From Eucommia ulmoides (taxonomy: Eukaryota; Streptophyta; Magnoliopsida; Garryales; Eucommiaceae), in NCBI GenBank assembly GCA_016647705.1, contig CM028330.1, positions 34,051,534-34,115,533 of the forward strand: a stretch of DNA of 64,000 nucleotides. Direction: 5' to 3'. Made by a program: the position numbers and the translations under genes. Below the pieces are notes generated by a model, which saw only the letters and a program-made list of their open reading frames with translations, was not told the origin of the DNA and searched no databases. The first letter of the stretch is position 1; every line of letters starts with the position of its first letter. Shown in pieces: positions 33,207-45,101 of this stretch.

Positions 33207-34363
33207 CCCTCTTCTCCCCCTTGGCCGTGGACTCTCTTGCCCCCATGGATTTTTGAGCCCCTTAGGCTATATCTAAGGGTATATTTAGTAGTTTTAGAGG
33301 TGGACCTCACATCCCGAAGTGGAGAAGACGGCGAATCAATCGTAGAACGTTCTTAGCGGTTTATCTTCGGACGAGGCTAAGTTCTTCGATTGTTTTTCCT
33401 TATTTCTTTATCTTAATATCATATGAGCATGTTTAGCTCGTTATTTTCTTGTATATGCGGCTATGACCTTGAGTTAAATATGGATTGTAGTAGGGATTAA
33501 CACTATCTTTATAAATACGTTGTTTAGATGATTTCGGTGTTGCGTTTATGTTTGTTCTTCGTAGTTTGATTGTATTTATCGTATTGTTTGTTTATTATGC
33601 TTGGATTGATAAATAGAGAATACGGGGTTTTGATAAACCCCGGATTCGGATTAAGGTAAACAAATGCCACGATTCTATAACCCGGTCGGGGTTTGAATCG
33701 TGGACAATCGATGACGTAGGGAAAGACACACGCTACCTAGGGTCGTTAAGACATTAAGGGGGACTTCTTCGTTGACTCAAAATTTCATTATATCCCTCGT
33801 CTTACACTCGGGAGAGGTGGCGAGGGAGTTTTAGAATGGAGATTGTCGATAGGATAAATACAACGCGACGATCCAATAACCCGGGAGGGAGTTGGATTGT
33901 GTGCAATCAATGACGCTGGGCGAGACTCATGTGACCTAGGGTAGTTAAGACGTTGAGGGGGAATTCTTCGTTAACTCGAAGTCATGTATTCCCCCGTCTT
34001 ACACTAGGGAGAGGTGGCGGTGGAGTTTACGTACCGAGGTTGTCAAATAGGTCGAACAACGTAAATGTAAGTAAATCGAGATCGAACACGTATTTATAAA
34101 CACGTTAATCCCTAGGTGATTCTTCACCCTAAAATATATTAGCATATTAGTGTGGTTAATTTAGGTTATATTAGTATTAGTTTAATTAATTAAATACATT
34201 TGTTTTCACCTAGATAAAATTAGGTCACGAAAAACGCGGTATTCGATAGTAACGACACCAATCCCTGTGGATACGATAACCCGATCTTAACGATCACACT
34301 ATACTAAAACTTAGACCTCGTATACTTACAAGTGTAAGTAGCGGCGTGTTCCACGCGCTACCA

Positions 34364-35193
34364 GTCGTTAAATCTAATATGCAAATGTTGATGCTTGAAT
34401 TGGCTAAAAAACTTGTTTTTGTACTTTATTGATAAATATATTTATCTAAGCTTAAAAGGTGGAAAAATGAATTTCAGAAAAGATAACTATGACTTTGAAA
34501 ATATCATTTCTAAGAGTAATTTTCACAAAAAAAATATTTCGAACTTATAACGAGTACTTAGTTTGAAACATTTTTGAGGTTAAGGATAGATGTTTTGATT
34601 ATTCGTCATCACTTTTTGATTATTTATGCTTAACCTATCATTTTCTCAATATGATCCATATAAATATTATTTTTTATAAGTTGTTTATCCAAATTGGTCT
34701 TTAAATCTAATATGGAAATGTTGATGCTTGAATTTGTTAAAAACTTGTTTTTGTGCTTTGTTGAGAAATATATTTTTCTAAGCTTAAAAGGTTGGAAAAT
34801 GAATTTCGAAAAGATAACTATGACTTTGAAAATATCATTTTTAAGAGTTATTTTCACAAAAGAAAATTCCAAACTTATAATGAGTAATTATTTTGAAATG
34901 TTTTTGGGGTTAAATGTTTTGATCCTTCGTTCTCACTTTTTGAGATGATAAAGGGGGAGACGTTATATGATGTTTTCAATATGTTTCATGCTCTCCATCT
35001 ACAAATTCTTGAAGATAATTAGAAATGGAGAGAAATAATATTTTATGAGTGATATTGCATGTTTTTGGAAAATATTTTTCTCATTATGGTTTTAAACGAG
35101 TTAAAAAATATGTCCTCAAATTCAAGGAGAGTGTGGTTACATATTTGTTGAGAAAATATCAATGTTAATTTTTATCATAAAAAAGGAAGAGAT
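34364..35193 (+). mobile_element. Rest of the ~320-bp array and 3' internal end of a SIRE-like element
   Basis: 34366-34950 holds the remaining repeat copies, and 34950-35193 the conserved 3' internal end, closing with the polypurine tract 'aaaaaaggaagagat' directly before the LTR at 35194. Confidence 0.8.
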
Positions 35194-36235
35194 TGTTGTC
35201 CCTAGATATTTTGATGGACAATTTAATATTGACGTTTTATGAAGCTAATGTGTTTATTGAGTGATTTCAGATTTGAATTCTATTTGAGAAAATCATAAGA
35301 AGATTAAATCTTAAAGATAATGCTCAATGACGATTTACAAAGATGATATTTTAAAAAAGGCTCAAGATGGTTGTAAGTGAAGACGTTGAAGATTTTTTGG
35401 AGCAGAAGACATTTCTTTTTTGTATTTCTAGGTAAAACAACTCAACATCTTTATACTCTTAAAGCAACCCAATTAGCATAACACACGACACTTAAAAACA
35501 ATTACATTATGCCTGTCATAGTTAGAAGTGATAAATTTAAGAGTCTAAATATTTTTCATAAAGTATTGATCTAGAAAATGTTTTAAAATATGAAAAATAA
35601 AAAATAAATAAAAAGGTTCATGGCCAGATGGTTGACTGACCAAATGGGCGGTTGACCAAAGGAATCAGTGTATGGAAAGAACAATTTTTAGTCTGAACGG
35701 CAGACTGATGGGAAATCTTATTGATCGAAAAAATCAGTAGCCTTTGGGATTTTGCTTCTGGCATGAACGATAAATCGCTAATATGGCTGGTCAACTGGTC
35801 CAGGGTGTCAAACGGTTAAAAATAGGACCGTTATGACGCAACTGGTTGACCTTTTGGAATTTCGATCAACCAATTGGACATGAATTAGATTGTTGACTAA
35901 TTCGTTTTTCAAGATCTTCAGCCCAAATCCTAAGATTTTGAACATTATAAAATATGATTTTAAGGGGATTTAAGTATATTTAATATGTCTATCATGTATT
36001 TTGAAGATCATATTTATTAGTCCTTAAATTAATTGATTTTATGAGTTTAACTGGTAAAATTATTTTCTATATTTAAGGGTTTTGAATCAAAGAAGATTTA
36101 GGGACAAAATTAAGCTTTTCAAAGAGTATTTTTAAATCAAATATGTTTTATTTAAAGGAGTATTTGATATCGGGTCTATAAGAGACTTTAAAAGTCTTAT
36201 GTTTTGAAAAATAACTGTTATAGGCATAGTTTGAA

Positions 36236-36251
36236 TTTTATAAATATAGAC
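36236..36251 (+). promoter_or_regulatory. LTR TATA box
   Basis: TTTTATAAATATAGAC, with an equivalent in the 3' LTR at 44156-44171. Confidence 0.6.
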
Positions 36252-37064
36252 CTGCATTTTTAACTTAATAACAATCAAGAACAAGAGTTTTAATCAACTA
36301 TATCCTAAAATAAATTATTATTTTGCTGAGAGTATTTTCAAGAGAAAAAGTTTTGCTTTCAAAAATCACTGTTCTTGCTATTCTGGGTTTGAGTCATTCC
36401 TATGATCTTTTGTAAGAAATCTCGGTGAGAATATTCTTGTTTACTTTCTCAAAATTAATTGTACTTTAATTGAGTTATATTCTTTAATTGAGCTTGTAAT
36501 ATTTTATGTGAAAAATCGTTTTCAATTTATAATATCTTGAAAATCTTATGAAATGATTTTTTTGTGTGTGTGAAATTTGATTAAAATTATCTTTGTGCTT
36601 AAATTGAGTAAAATTAGATTCGTAATCTCACATAGTTCTATCATATAATTTATCGGGATATTAATCGAGCATATATTGTATTGAGGTGGTAGAAGCTCAA
36701 GTGAAAAAAAAAATTGATATTTTTTTTTTTATTATTATTGTTGAGTGTGAGAGGATTATACACATTTGGGTTGGTGTCTAATCAGGGTTTATGTTTGATT
36801 CTTACCCTATAAAAGGATTAGGTTTAATTCTACCTACAATAGAATTTGGTTAGTCTTAAGCCTAATAAAAAGATAGATAGGTTTGATTTTTAACCTACAA
36901 AAGAGTTAGGTTCTTCCTTAGCCTGGTTTAATTTTAAGCCTGAGAAAAGAATTAGGTTAATCTTTAGCCTGTGAAAAAGATTATAAAAGTTTGGTTCCTA
37001 CCTAGGAAAGGAATAAGGGTTAATGGATTACGAAATCCCTGCTAGAGCTCAGGGGACTGGATGT

Positions 37065-39036
37065 TGTGGACAAAAACTATGTTTTGCCCTGTTTTAAAAT
37101 TTATATTTATTACTCGCAAGCGCACGAATCAGATGTAACATAGATTAACAGAAGCGAGGTCGATCCCACTAGAATTGCTATCAGAAGGAAAATATTTAAT
37201 CCGTCCAAGTTGATTTAATTATAATCCAGTTGAAGATAATTTTTTTTATGATTAAAAAATGAAAAACTAAATAGACTGTGAAATAATTAATGAGTCCTAT
37301 TACTGTGTTGACTCCAAATTTTATGTGATAGTAGGGTGATCAATCCTACTATCTTCTTAAGAATTTAGAAATTACGGCCGATGTAAATCTCAAGTTGGTT
37401 TTTCAGGATTTTTAAAAAATAGTATTTCTTAAGTATTATGTGTATACAGTATAATGGAAAGCACAAAATCAAAATATTTTACTTGTTCAATAAAGATCCA
37501 AGTATTAAATAATTCATAACAATCAATGATACATGATATAAAAGATGAAATCATTTATTTAATTGAAAAACCGTAAAAAGTGAATTGCAATTTGTTTGGA
37601 ATCAACACAACTCAGTTAATTACACATGGTTTCATCCTCAATCTTAGTATAAGAAAAATATGGAATTAGATTAGGAATTATGGATTTTGTATTTCGAAAA
37701 TTATATCATTTTCAAATTTTTTCCTTTAACTTGGATTTCTATAAACGAGCGTTCCTAACCTTTTGGGCGAAATGCTCAGAAAATAGGATTTATCATTCTT
37801 CAAGCATGATATATCGACGATATTTAATTCCTGCATTAATATAATCTAAGGTGAATTAAAATCGAGGTATAAACTATCAAATTTAGTAATAAATTTCTGT
37901 GAAAACTATTACGTGACCATTAATTTTAGATCTCACGTATTAAATTTAACGAAGCAATTGAATTTATTATCAAAATTTCTTTTGATAATAAATCCAATTA
38001 TGACAGTGAAGAACACAATTTATCGTCACATAAATGTTTATACAAATCCAAAATTAAATTAAAAATAGAATATAACATAATTTCAATAATACAATACCAC
38101 AATCCTAACCTGATTGGAAGAAGTTAACCTCTCATCGTTATGTAAAGCGGTGTTTTCTTGAAAACAATCATTAAAAACATCGTTTAATACTTTCTACCCT
38201 TAAGAATCTAAGCTTCTTCTTTTCCACAATAATTATAAAAATAAAATAAGAACAAATAAAAATATTAAGAAAAATGGTTTATTAATGTGTAAAAAATGTA
38301 TTTACATTGATCCCAAGCCCCAAATTTATAGTAAAAAAATATTAGATATTTTGGAGGTAAAATGGACAAAAACATAATTAAGATGGATAAAAACGACATT
38401 TCAAATAGTGCTGAAAAAATATCTTGGGTCAAAAACTTGAAATGGCCAAAAAAAAGTACGGGTACAAGTGGCCAAGTGGGGTGGTGGTATTGTAGCGAGC
38501 TCGGTACTGTAGTAGTCCCATTTGTCCGTCTTTTGTTTGGTTTGCCACAGTTTGCTCGTTTTTTATCCGATTCACTCCAACTCAACGTCATTTTGTTTGT
38601 TTTTCAAAAACCTACAAAACCATTTAAAATAAATCAATTTTTGATATTGTTAAGGGTTCGAACAATTCGTTCCGCTATATTTGGCTTTTGTTCACTTGGC
38701 ACATTTTACTCATTTTTAATCCAAATTGCCCCAACTCAACGCCATTTTGTTTTCTACTTTCAAAAACAAACAAAACCACATAAAATAAATAAATTTTTAT
38801 ATTGGTAAGGGATTGAATGATTCGTTCCAGTATCTTTGATTTTTGTTCGGTTTTCGTTCGGCTTGCAGTAGTTTATTCGTTTTTAATCTGATTTGTCTTA
38901 TCTTAACGCTGTTTTGATCCATTTTCATAAACATACAAAAATTACTATAATAAATTTATTTATAATAATTTACATTATTCGAACGATTAACAAACTTAAG
39001 TTTAGCGGTACAAAATCGCACAAATGTGGTGCGATC
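37065..39036. mobile_element. Unclassified 1,972-bp insertion with 9-bp target duplication
   Basis: ACTGGATGT flanks the segment at 37056-37064 and 39037-39045, and the related LTR at 43128 has the uninterrupted site ('ggattggatttaagcaagag' near 44985), so the edges are exact or nearly so. An 8-9-bp duplication suits MULE or hAT-type DNA transposons, yet no terminal inverted repeats are visible. A hairpin (TCGCAC..GTGCGA) lies just inside the right end, and the left end has 'ctcgcaagcgcacgaatc', which on the minus strand resembles the end of some plant LTRs. No protein is recognised in it. Confidence 0.6.
38515..38990 (+). repeat. Three tandem copies of a ~155-bp unit
   Basis: Units marked by 'tttttatccgattcactccaa', 'tttttaatccaaattgcccca' and 'tttttaatctgatttgtctta', each followed by 'ctcaacg.cattttg' and 'caaaa..acaaaa', and each preceded by 'gattcgttcc' or a similar block. 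They lie within the 1,972-bp insertion. The frame at 38362-38808 runs through them and is probably not a gene. Confidence 0.75.
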
Positions 39037-39262
39037 ACTGGATGTAGGGAAGAGTAGTTTATCGAATTAGGATAAATCTATGTATTCAATTTATCTATCT
39101 CTATCTGTTTGCTTGTGCATTTAGATAAAAACGTTTCTGCTAAAACTCAAGATAATAATTGGATAGGGAAATTTGTCGATTGTTTGTTTGATAATTTAAT
39201 TGTTTAAATTTTTATAACTACTCAATTCACCCCTCCTTCTTGGGTAGATCTATGGGCTAACA

Positions 39263-39680
39263 ATTACTACCAGATTTGGTTTAACTAGATAGGCTTAACA
39301 TCCTAGCTACACGATTACATGGATTACACTGAGAAAAATATTTTATGTGAATTTCCTTCTTGTCCTAATAAATAATGTTCTGTTAGTTAGAATGATAAAG
39401 ATAGTGATAATGAAGCTGCTGACAAGGCCATTGAGAAATTGATTGCTCTCACATATATTTTTGGTAAATAAAATTTAAAGCTTGCTGAAAAACATTGTTA
39501 CTCTTAAAAACAAAAAGTTTGATACTTCTAAATCTCTTAAAAGGAAGAATTTAGACAAGTATTTTGAAATTATTGAATTTTTGAATGTTGTATCCGAGAT
39601 AAGCACACTTCTTGAAAAATTGAGTCTCTTGAAGAAGAACATACATTTCTAAGAAATGATATTTCAAATATTCAACAAGA
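39263..39680 (+). pseudogene. N-terminal gag-like relic of the SIRE-like element
   Basis: It aligns with the minus-strand copy at 47805-48167: 'aaggccattgagaaattgattgctctcac' here encodes 'KAIEKLIALTYIFGK', there 'MAIEKLIALTYTFGK'. Stops and frameshifts break it. Immediately after the LTR, 'attactaccagattt' may be a decayed initiator-Met PBS, but I cannot confirm that. Confidence 0.65.
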
Positions 39681-40570
39681 TGTTTTGAAAAATAGAAATA
39701 TTAAAACTTTAAATGAAGATTTAAATATTGAACTAGATAACGTAAGGTGTGAACTTGATAGAGCTCATTTAAAAATTTATTCTATTGAAAATAATTGCCG
39801 AAATCTTAAAAATGATCTTGAATTTAGACACAAAAAGAATTTTGGCCTTCTGGTGAATATTAGTTCGTTGGAACGGTCACTTGAAAAGACTAAAAAAGAG
39901 CTTAATGAGGTTGTTGATAAATTCAAGAATATTTAGAAAACTAAAGTTTTTTAAAAAACTAGTAGACCCTAAGGTAACTTCTCAGTATCAATATCGATAT
40001 CGTGCTCTTACATGGAAAGTTGAATCCCCTAAGAAGTGCTTGAATAATTTTAGATGTTATTATTGTGAAAAATTTGGTCATCTTGAAAAATATTGTTATC
40101 AACTGCATGGTTACCTAATTAGATCCAGAAATAATTGGATACCTAGAAAAGAAAATTTTCATGCATCTATAAATGGGGGATTTGTCAGACCAAGAAGGAT
40201 GAACATAAATTATTTGCAAAAAAAAAAGATGCAAGATTTGTTGAACCAAGAAGCATGAATCAATATAATATGCAAATAGTTAAATGGAATAATTTCAGAA
40301 GGCCACAATTTCAGTATGGGAAACAAATCAATGATTATCACCGAAGACAAGTGCAAAATCAAAATTAAAAAAAGCTGGTGTATAAGGTCATTGTAGATCG
40401 TAACAGGATACATCAATCCCAAGCATCCAAAAAAGTTGATACAAAGGACATTGAGACTCGTGTTGAAAATTAATCTAAGGTATACATACCAATGGCTCCC
40501 AAGGACGAATCAAGTGTGTCAAATTTTCAAAAGTAAAAATATATAAATTTTGTTAGGGAGACAAATGAAT
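39681..40570 (+). pseudogene. Coiled-coil and zinc-knuckle gag relic
   Basis: An open frame from 39685 (83 codons) is rich in Leu, Glu, Lys and Asn with heptad spacing ('LNEDLNIELDNVRCELDRAH'). The next frame (39881-40258) contains a clear CCHC zinc knuckle, CYYCEKFGHLEKYC (about 40054-40095), followed by a basic 'LHGYLIRSRNNW' region. This is the layout of SIRE-type Gag C-termini. Normally protease, integrase and RT follow; here the sequence passes, via 'KYINFVRETNESH' near 40550, into a non-coding motif cluster. Nucleic-acid binding is inferred from the zinc knuckle. Confidence 0.75.
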
Positions 40571-40689
40571 CTCATTTTTCTACTGATTAGATTTATAGTT
40601 GTGTGTTAATTTAATATGTCAAAGTGAGTTTTTTTAAAAATAAATATTTATCTAGATCAATTGACAAATGAATGAGGCTGTGTAAAACA

Positions 40690-40830
40690 AAAAGTCAAAA
40701 AATAAGCTTAGCCGGTCGACCGACCAAGTTACCTGTCGGCCAACAAAATGCAGACAATTAGAGGGATGATTTTTTAAATAAGGGTCAGTCGACTGCCCAC
40801 CTACCTGGTCAACTGATAGTGGACGGGTTT
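40690..40830 (+). promoter_or_regulatory. Internal GTCGAC palindrome cluster
   Basis: 'ccGGTCGACCgacc' (about 40710), 'tgtcggccaac' and 'caGTCGACtg' (about 40789), then 'ggtcaactgatag', reproduce the LTR motif inside the element, 280 bp upstream of a candidate leader intron and the transposon-protein frame. Confidence 0.5.
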
Positions 40831-41013
40831 AATGCCATATCTAGGTCATTTTTCACAATTTTTCCAAACCCTTCACTTTCTTTACGAAATCTATCTTCCT
40901 AGAACCAACATCCTTTAACCAAACTTAAATATTTATTTACTTTTGAGCCATATCTAAGTGTTTTGAAGGCGGATCTAGTGATTTCAAATCATCCAAGGGT
41001 AGTTCAACATTCA

Positions 41014-41138
41014 AGTAAGATCTACTATTTTTATGCTTGATTTAGTAGTATTTCGTGTAAAGAATTATTGGTTGTCCTAGGATTGTGTGTTAAGGTAAGA
41101 TATATCCTTAATTAAGTGTTTGATTTTGCGATTATAGA
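41014..41138 (+). other. Candidate leader intron upstream of the internal frame
   Basis: 'attcaaGTAAGATC' near 41010 and 'tttgcgattatAG' near 41138 fit GT-AG splice sites and bound about 125 nt. The exon side resumes with 'aggttaagcaaaccgcgaaaaag'. Inferred from consensus only. Confidence 0.4.
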
Positions 41139-42000
41139 GGTTAAGCAAACCGCGAAAAAGGGTAAGAACAAGAAAACAAACCCTTTTTTGATGAGAGTAA
41201 TTTCATAAGTAAGAAAAATGAAAAGAAATACAATGAGGAGATGGTAAATCGAAGGGTTGTTTGTGCTAGGCAAGTAGAGTTTGCTAATTTAAGAAGTAAT
41301 CACATCAATATTTAGGAAAAATTTAATAGATTGGGATGAGCTTATTATTTTTATCACGAAGTAACCTATGGTTCTCACATTGGGTAAAAATGTTTTATGA
41401 TAATCTAACAATTGAGGCTGATAATCTTCATTCATACGTTAATGAGGTATATATTGATTTGTCGCTTGAGGAGTTTGCTAAAATTCTTCGGATTGAGATG
41501 GGATATTTTTTCGCAAAATAAATCCTATTGGATTTTGCAAAACACTAATGTTTATCAAGCCCAAAGAAATTTAAATATTACCAGTGGCAAGGATGGGTCC
41601 TTGAGTTTGAAAAAACAGGATTCTCCACTCCACAATCACTTATTCTATTACTCCTAGAGGTGGGGCCATGCGACCATTACTGACTTTGACTTGTATCTTT
41701 TGTCATCAAAATTAAATGGAATGAATATTGATCTTTTATATCTCATAGTTGAGCATATGAGATATCAATTAGGAGTGTCCTCTTAGGTTTTTCCTTATGG
41801 TGTTGCTCTTCAAAGAATTTATTAAACTCTTAGGGTCCCTACTGATAAAGAGTGTCCAGTTTATGTTATGACATGCTCATCATATTTAAATACAAATAGT
41901 ATTATTCGAATGGGTTATGAACTTGTGGGGAATAGATGGGTGATAAGAAGATGAGAAGAAGAAGAAAAAAAGGCTGAGAGAAATGAAGAAGATGTGGGGT
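41139..42000 (+). pseudogene. Putative plant transposon protein relic
   Basis: In conceptual translation a lysine-rich start ('KKGKNKKTNPF') leads into 'EEMVNRRVVCARQVEFANL', then the frame at 41336-41521 gives 'LWFSHWVKMFYDNLTIEA' and 'VNEVYIDLSLEEFAKILRIE', and later 'PRGGAMRPLLTLT' and 'MGYELVGNRWVIRR'. Order and spacing match the domain called 'putative plant transposon protein' in plant annotations, often next to retroelements. Its function is unknown. Stops and frameshifts (near 41520 and 41785) inactivate this copy. It occupies the place where pol or an env-like frame would be expected. Confidence 0.65.
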
Positions 42001-42400
42001 TTGGAGGTGTGTATCAAATGATGGACTACTTACAAAGTCAATTTCATAACTTCTAGCAATATAAAGAAGTGGTTGATTGGTGGCTCGACGGGATGAACCA
42101 AAGGCTTGATGGAATCTCTACTCAAGTTGAGAGAATATCAACATCAATGGATTTGGGAATAGGAAGAATGGAAAATTTGATGGAGCAACTCTACAGGATG
42201 ATGTAGAATTTTCAACCACATGGTGCTCATATGCCACCAGGAACATCCAGCTCATCTAGCTCATATTAACAGTAGATGTTTCCTAGTACAATTGGTTAGC
42301 CGAGAGCATATCATCATCATCATCCGTCCGGTACCTCTCATGGTCCATATTATCCCTTTTCTAGTCCTGGTCCATATCAATGAAATAGTATTTAATTTTG
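42001..42400 (+). pseudogene. C-terminal coiled-coil and His/Pro-rich tail
   Basis: Encodes 'GMNQRLDGISTQVERISTS', a heptad-like stretch, then a Gln/Pro/Ser-rich end with 'YHHHHPSGTSHGPYYPF' and a stop near 42380. The minus-strand relic ends with a similar short coiled coil, and 28575-28900 is a second plus-strand copy. Confidence 0.65.
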
Positions 42401-43127
42401 TAATATTATTCAACCAAGCCTCAAACTTATTTTGTTCTGCAATAGTAAGGTACGTTGTGTAATGAACATCTAGTATTATTTAGGTTCATGGATGGTTTTA
42501 TTATTTTGATATTGGGTTATATTTTTATCATTTATGCTTAATCTATTTTTGCCTCAATATGGTCCGTATAAATATTATTTCTTATAAATTGTTTATCTAA
42601 ATTGGTCTTTAAATCTAATATAAAAATGTTGATGTTTGAACTGATTAAAAAACTTGTTTTTGCTTATTGAAAAATATATTTTTTTGAGGTTAAAAGGTTG
42701 AAAAATGAATTTCAAAAAGATAACTATGACTTTGAAAATATCATTTCAAAGAGTAATTTTCACAAAAAAGAAAAGAAAAGAAAAGAAAAAAAGAATCGAA
42801 TTATAACGAGCAATTATTTTGAAAAAAATTCGGGGTCAAGGATAGAATTTTGATTCTTCATCCCCACTTTTTGAGATGACACAGGCGGAGAAGTTATATG
42901 ATGTTTTTCATTATGTTTTATATTCTCATTGCATGAATTCTTGAAGATAATTAGAAAGTGGGAGAAATAATATTTTATGAGCTATATTGCATATTTTTGA
43001 AAAATGTATTTCTCATTATGATTTTAAACGAGTTAAAAAAAAATGTCATCATATTCAGGTAGAGTGTGGTTACATATATTTTGAAGAAAAGATCAAAGTT
43101 AATTGTCATCATAAAAAATAGAGAGAT
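42401..43127 (+). mobile_element. 3' internal region with a single ~320-bp repeat copy
   Basis: One copy of the unit amplified at 28980-30287, then the conserved 3' end and the polypurine tract 'aaaaaatagagagat' before the LTR. Confidence 0.75.
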
Positions 43128-45101
43128 TGTTGACCCTAGATGCTTTGATAGACAATTTAACGTTGATATTTTATGGAATTAATGTGTTTATTGGGTGATT
43201 TCATATTTGAGTTCCGTTTGAGCAAATAAAAAAAAGATTGAATCTTAAAGATAATCCTTGGTAATGATTTTCAAAGAAAATATTTTATAAAGATTCAAGA
43301 TGATTGCAAGTAAAGATGTTGAATATTCTTTTGGAGAGTAACATTTTTTTTTCTTTTTATATTTCTAGTTAAAACAACTCAATACCTTTATGCTCTTAAT
43401 GCAACCCAATTAGGATCACATACGACACTTAAAAACGATTACATTATGTGCGTTATGGTCAAAAGTGATAAATTTAAGAGTCTAAATATTTTTTATAAAG
43501 TATTGATCAAGAAAATATTTTAAAATATAAAAAATAGGAAAGGTTCAAGGTCAGACGGTTAACTAACCAAGGGGGTGGTTGACCGAAGGAATCAATGCAT
43601 ATAAGGAACAACTTTTAGTCCGAATAGTTAATTGACGAGAAATCCAGTCAACCAGAAAGATTGATAGCCTTTGGGATTTTGCTTATGGCTTGAACGGTCG
43701 ACCTCTAGGTCGCTCAACTAGTCTAGGGTGATAAACGGTCAAAAATAGGACCGTTGCTAGGCAGCCAATTGACTGACCAGAATTTCGGTTGACCGATTGG
43801 ACATGAATCAAATTGTTGGTTGATTCATTTTTCGAGATCTTCAACCCAAATCCTATGTTCTGAATGTTATAAAATATTATTTTAATGGGATTTGAGTATA
43901 TTTAATATATCTATCATGTATTTTAAATATCCTATTTATTAATCCTTATGTTAATTGATTCTATGAGTTTAACCGACAAAATTACTTTCTATATTTAAGG
44001 GTTTTGAATCAAAGAAGTTTTGGGGAGCAAATTGATCTTTTCCAAGAGTATTTTTAAACAAAATATATCCAATTTAAAGGAGTATCTTATATGGTCTACA
44101 TAAGACACTAAAAGTCTTATGTTTAAAAAAATAATCGTTATAGGCGTAATTTGAATTTTATAAATATAGACTTTCATTTTTTAACTTAATAACATTTAAG
44201 AGCAAGCATTTTCATCAACCATATTCATTAAAGAGAGTATTATTTAGCTAAGAGTATTTTCAAGAGAAAATGTTTTGTTTTGAAAAATCCATTGTTCTTA
44301 TTATTCCGAGTTTGAGTCCTTCCTATAATCCTCTAAAAGAAATCCTGGTGATATTGTTCTTATTTTCTTGCTAAATATTAAGTGTGTTTTAATTAATTTA
44401 TATTCTTTAATTGAGTTTGTAGTATTTTATGTGAAAAATCGTTTTCTATTTATAATATCTTGAAAACCTTGTGAAATGATTTTTTTGTGTGTGAAATCTG
44501 ATTAAAATTATTTTTGTGCTTAAATTGAGTAAAATCATATTAGTATTCTTACGTAGTTCTATCACATAATTTATCGGGATATTAATAGAGCATATATTGT
44601 ATTGAGGTAGTAGAAAGTTATGTGGGAAGAAACTTTTTTTTTTTTTGGTATTGGTAAGTGTGAGAAGATTAGACACATTTGGATTGATGTCTAATCAGGG
44701 TTTAGGTTTGATTCTTAGCCTGTACAAGGATTATGTTTAATCTACTTATAATAAAATTTGGTTAGTCTTCAGCTTAATAAAAAGATAGATAGGTTTGATT
44801 CTTAACCTGCAAAAGAATTAGGTTCTTCCTTAGTTTGGGTAAAGGAAAATTATAAAAGTTTGATTCTGAGATTGGAAAAAGCATTAGGTTAGTCTTTAGA
44901 TTGTGTAAAAGATTGTAAATGTTTAGTTCCTACTTGGGAAAGGAATCAAGGTTAGTGAATTGTGAAATCTCGGTGGGAGCTCAAAGGATTGGATTTAAGC
45001 AAGAGTAGTTTATCGAACCAGGATAAATCTGCGTGTTCAATTTTTCTATCTCTATCTGTTTGGTTGTGCACTTAGATAAATATGTTTCCACTAAAACTCA
45101 A

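Larger units (their letters stand above)
30288..34363 (+). mobile_element. Second Athila-like non-autonomous element, 5'-truncated
   Basis: A 267-bp end piece of the 5' LTR (30288-30554), a duplicated tRNA-Asp PBS region, a short interior and a full 3' LTR (32639-34363). It interrupts the ~320-bp array. The left junction joins 'taattattt' to the middle of the LTR, so a deletion removed most of the 5' LTR and some target; the right flank starts GTCGT. No enzyme-coding region is present. Confidence 0.88.
32639..34363 (+). mobile_element. 3' LTR of the second Athila-like element
   Basis: 1,725 bp, TGATAGGTGT to GCGCTACCA. It contains a CGCCTAGGCG palindrome cluster (32860-33145), a TATA box GGCTATAAATAC (about 33195-33206), and an internal partial duplication of the 'ggagaggtggcg..gagttt' block (about 33800 and 34010) that makes it longer than the other LTRs. 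Confidence 0.92.
35194..39262 (+). mobile_element. SIRE-like LTR interrupted by an insertion
   Basis: Begins TGTTGTCCC and ends '..gggtagatctatgggctaaca'. Removing the 1,972-bp insertion and its 9-bp duplication leaves 2,088 bp, the same as the other LTRs. It contains a GTCGAC-type cluster (35620-35890) and a TATA box (about 36236-36251). It serves as 5' LTR for the interior at 39263-43127 and also follows the polypurine tract of the upstream interior. Confidence 0.88.

Noticed and set aside
38362..38808. 148-codon open frame, among the longest in the window
   Set aside because: It runs through ~155-bp tandem repeats within an insertion, has no recognisable domain, and overlaps an equally long antisense frame. 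Repeat structure explains the openness.
37065..39036. Helitron, suggested by the hairpin near the right end followed by CTGG
   Set aside because: A 9-bp target duplication is present, the left end lacks the TC start, and insertion is not between A and T.
39263..39280. Initiator-Met primer-binding site of the SIRE-like element
   Set aside because: 'attactaccagattt' has several mismatches to TGGTATCAGAGC, and the other copies at 26439 and 48225 (minus strand) differ as well; left as a possibility only.
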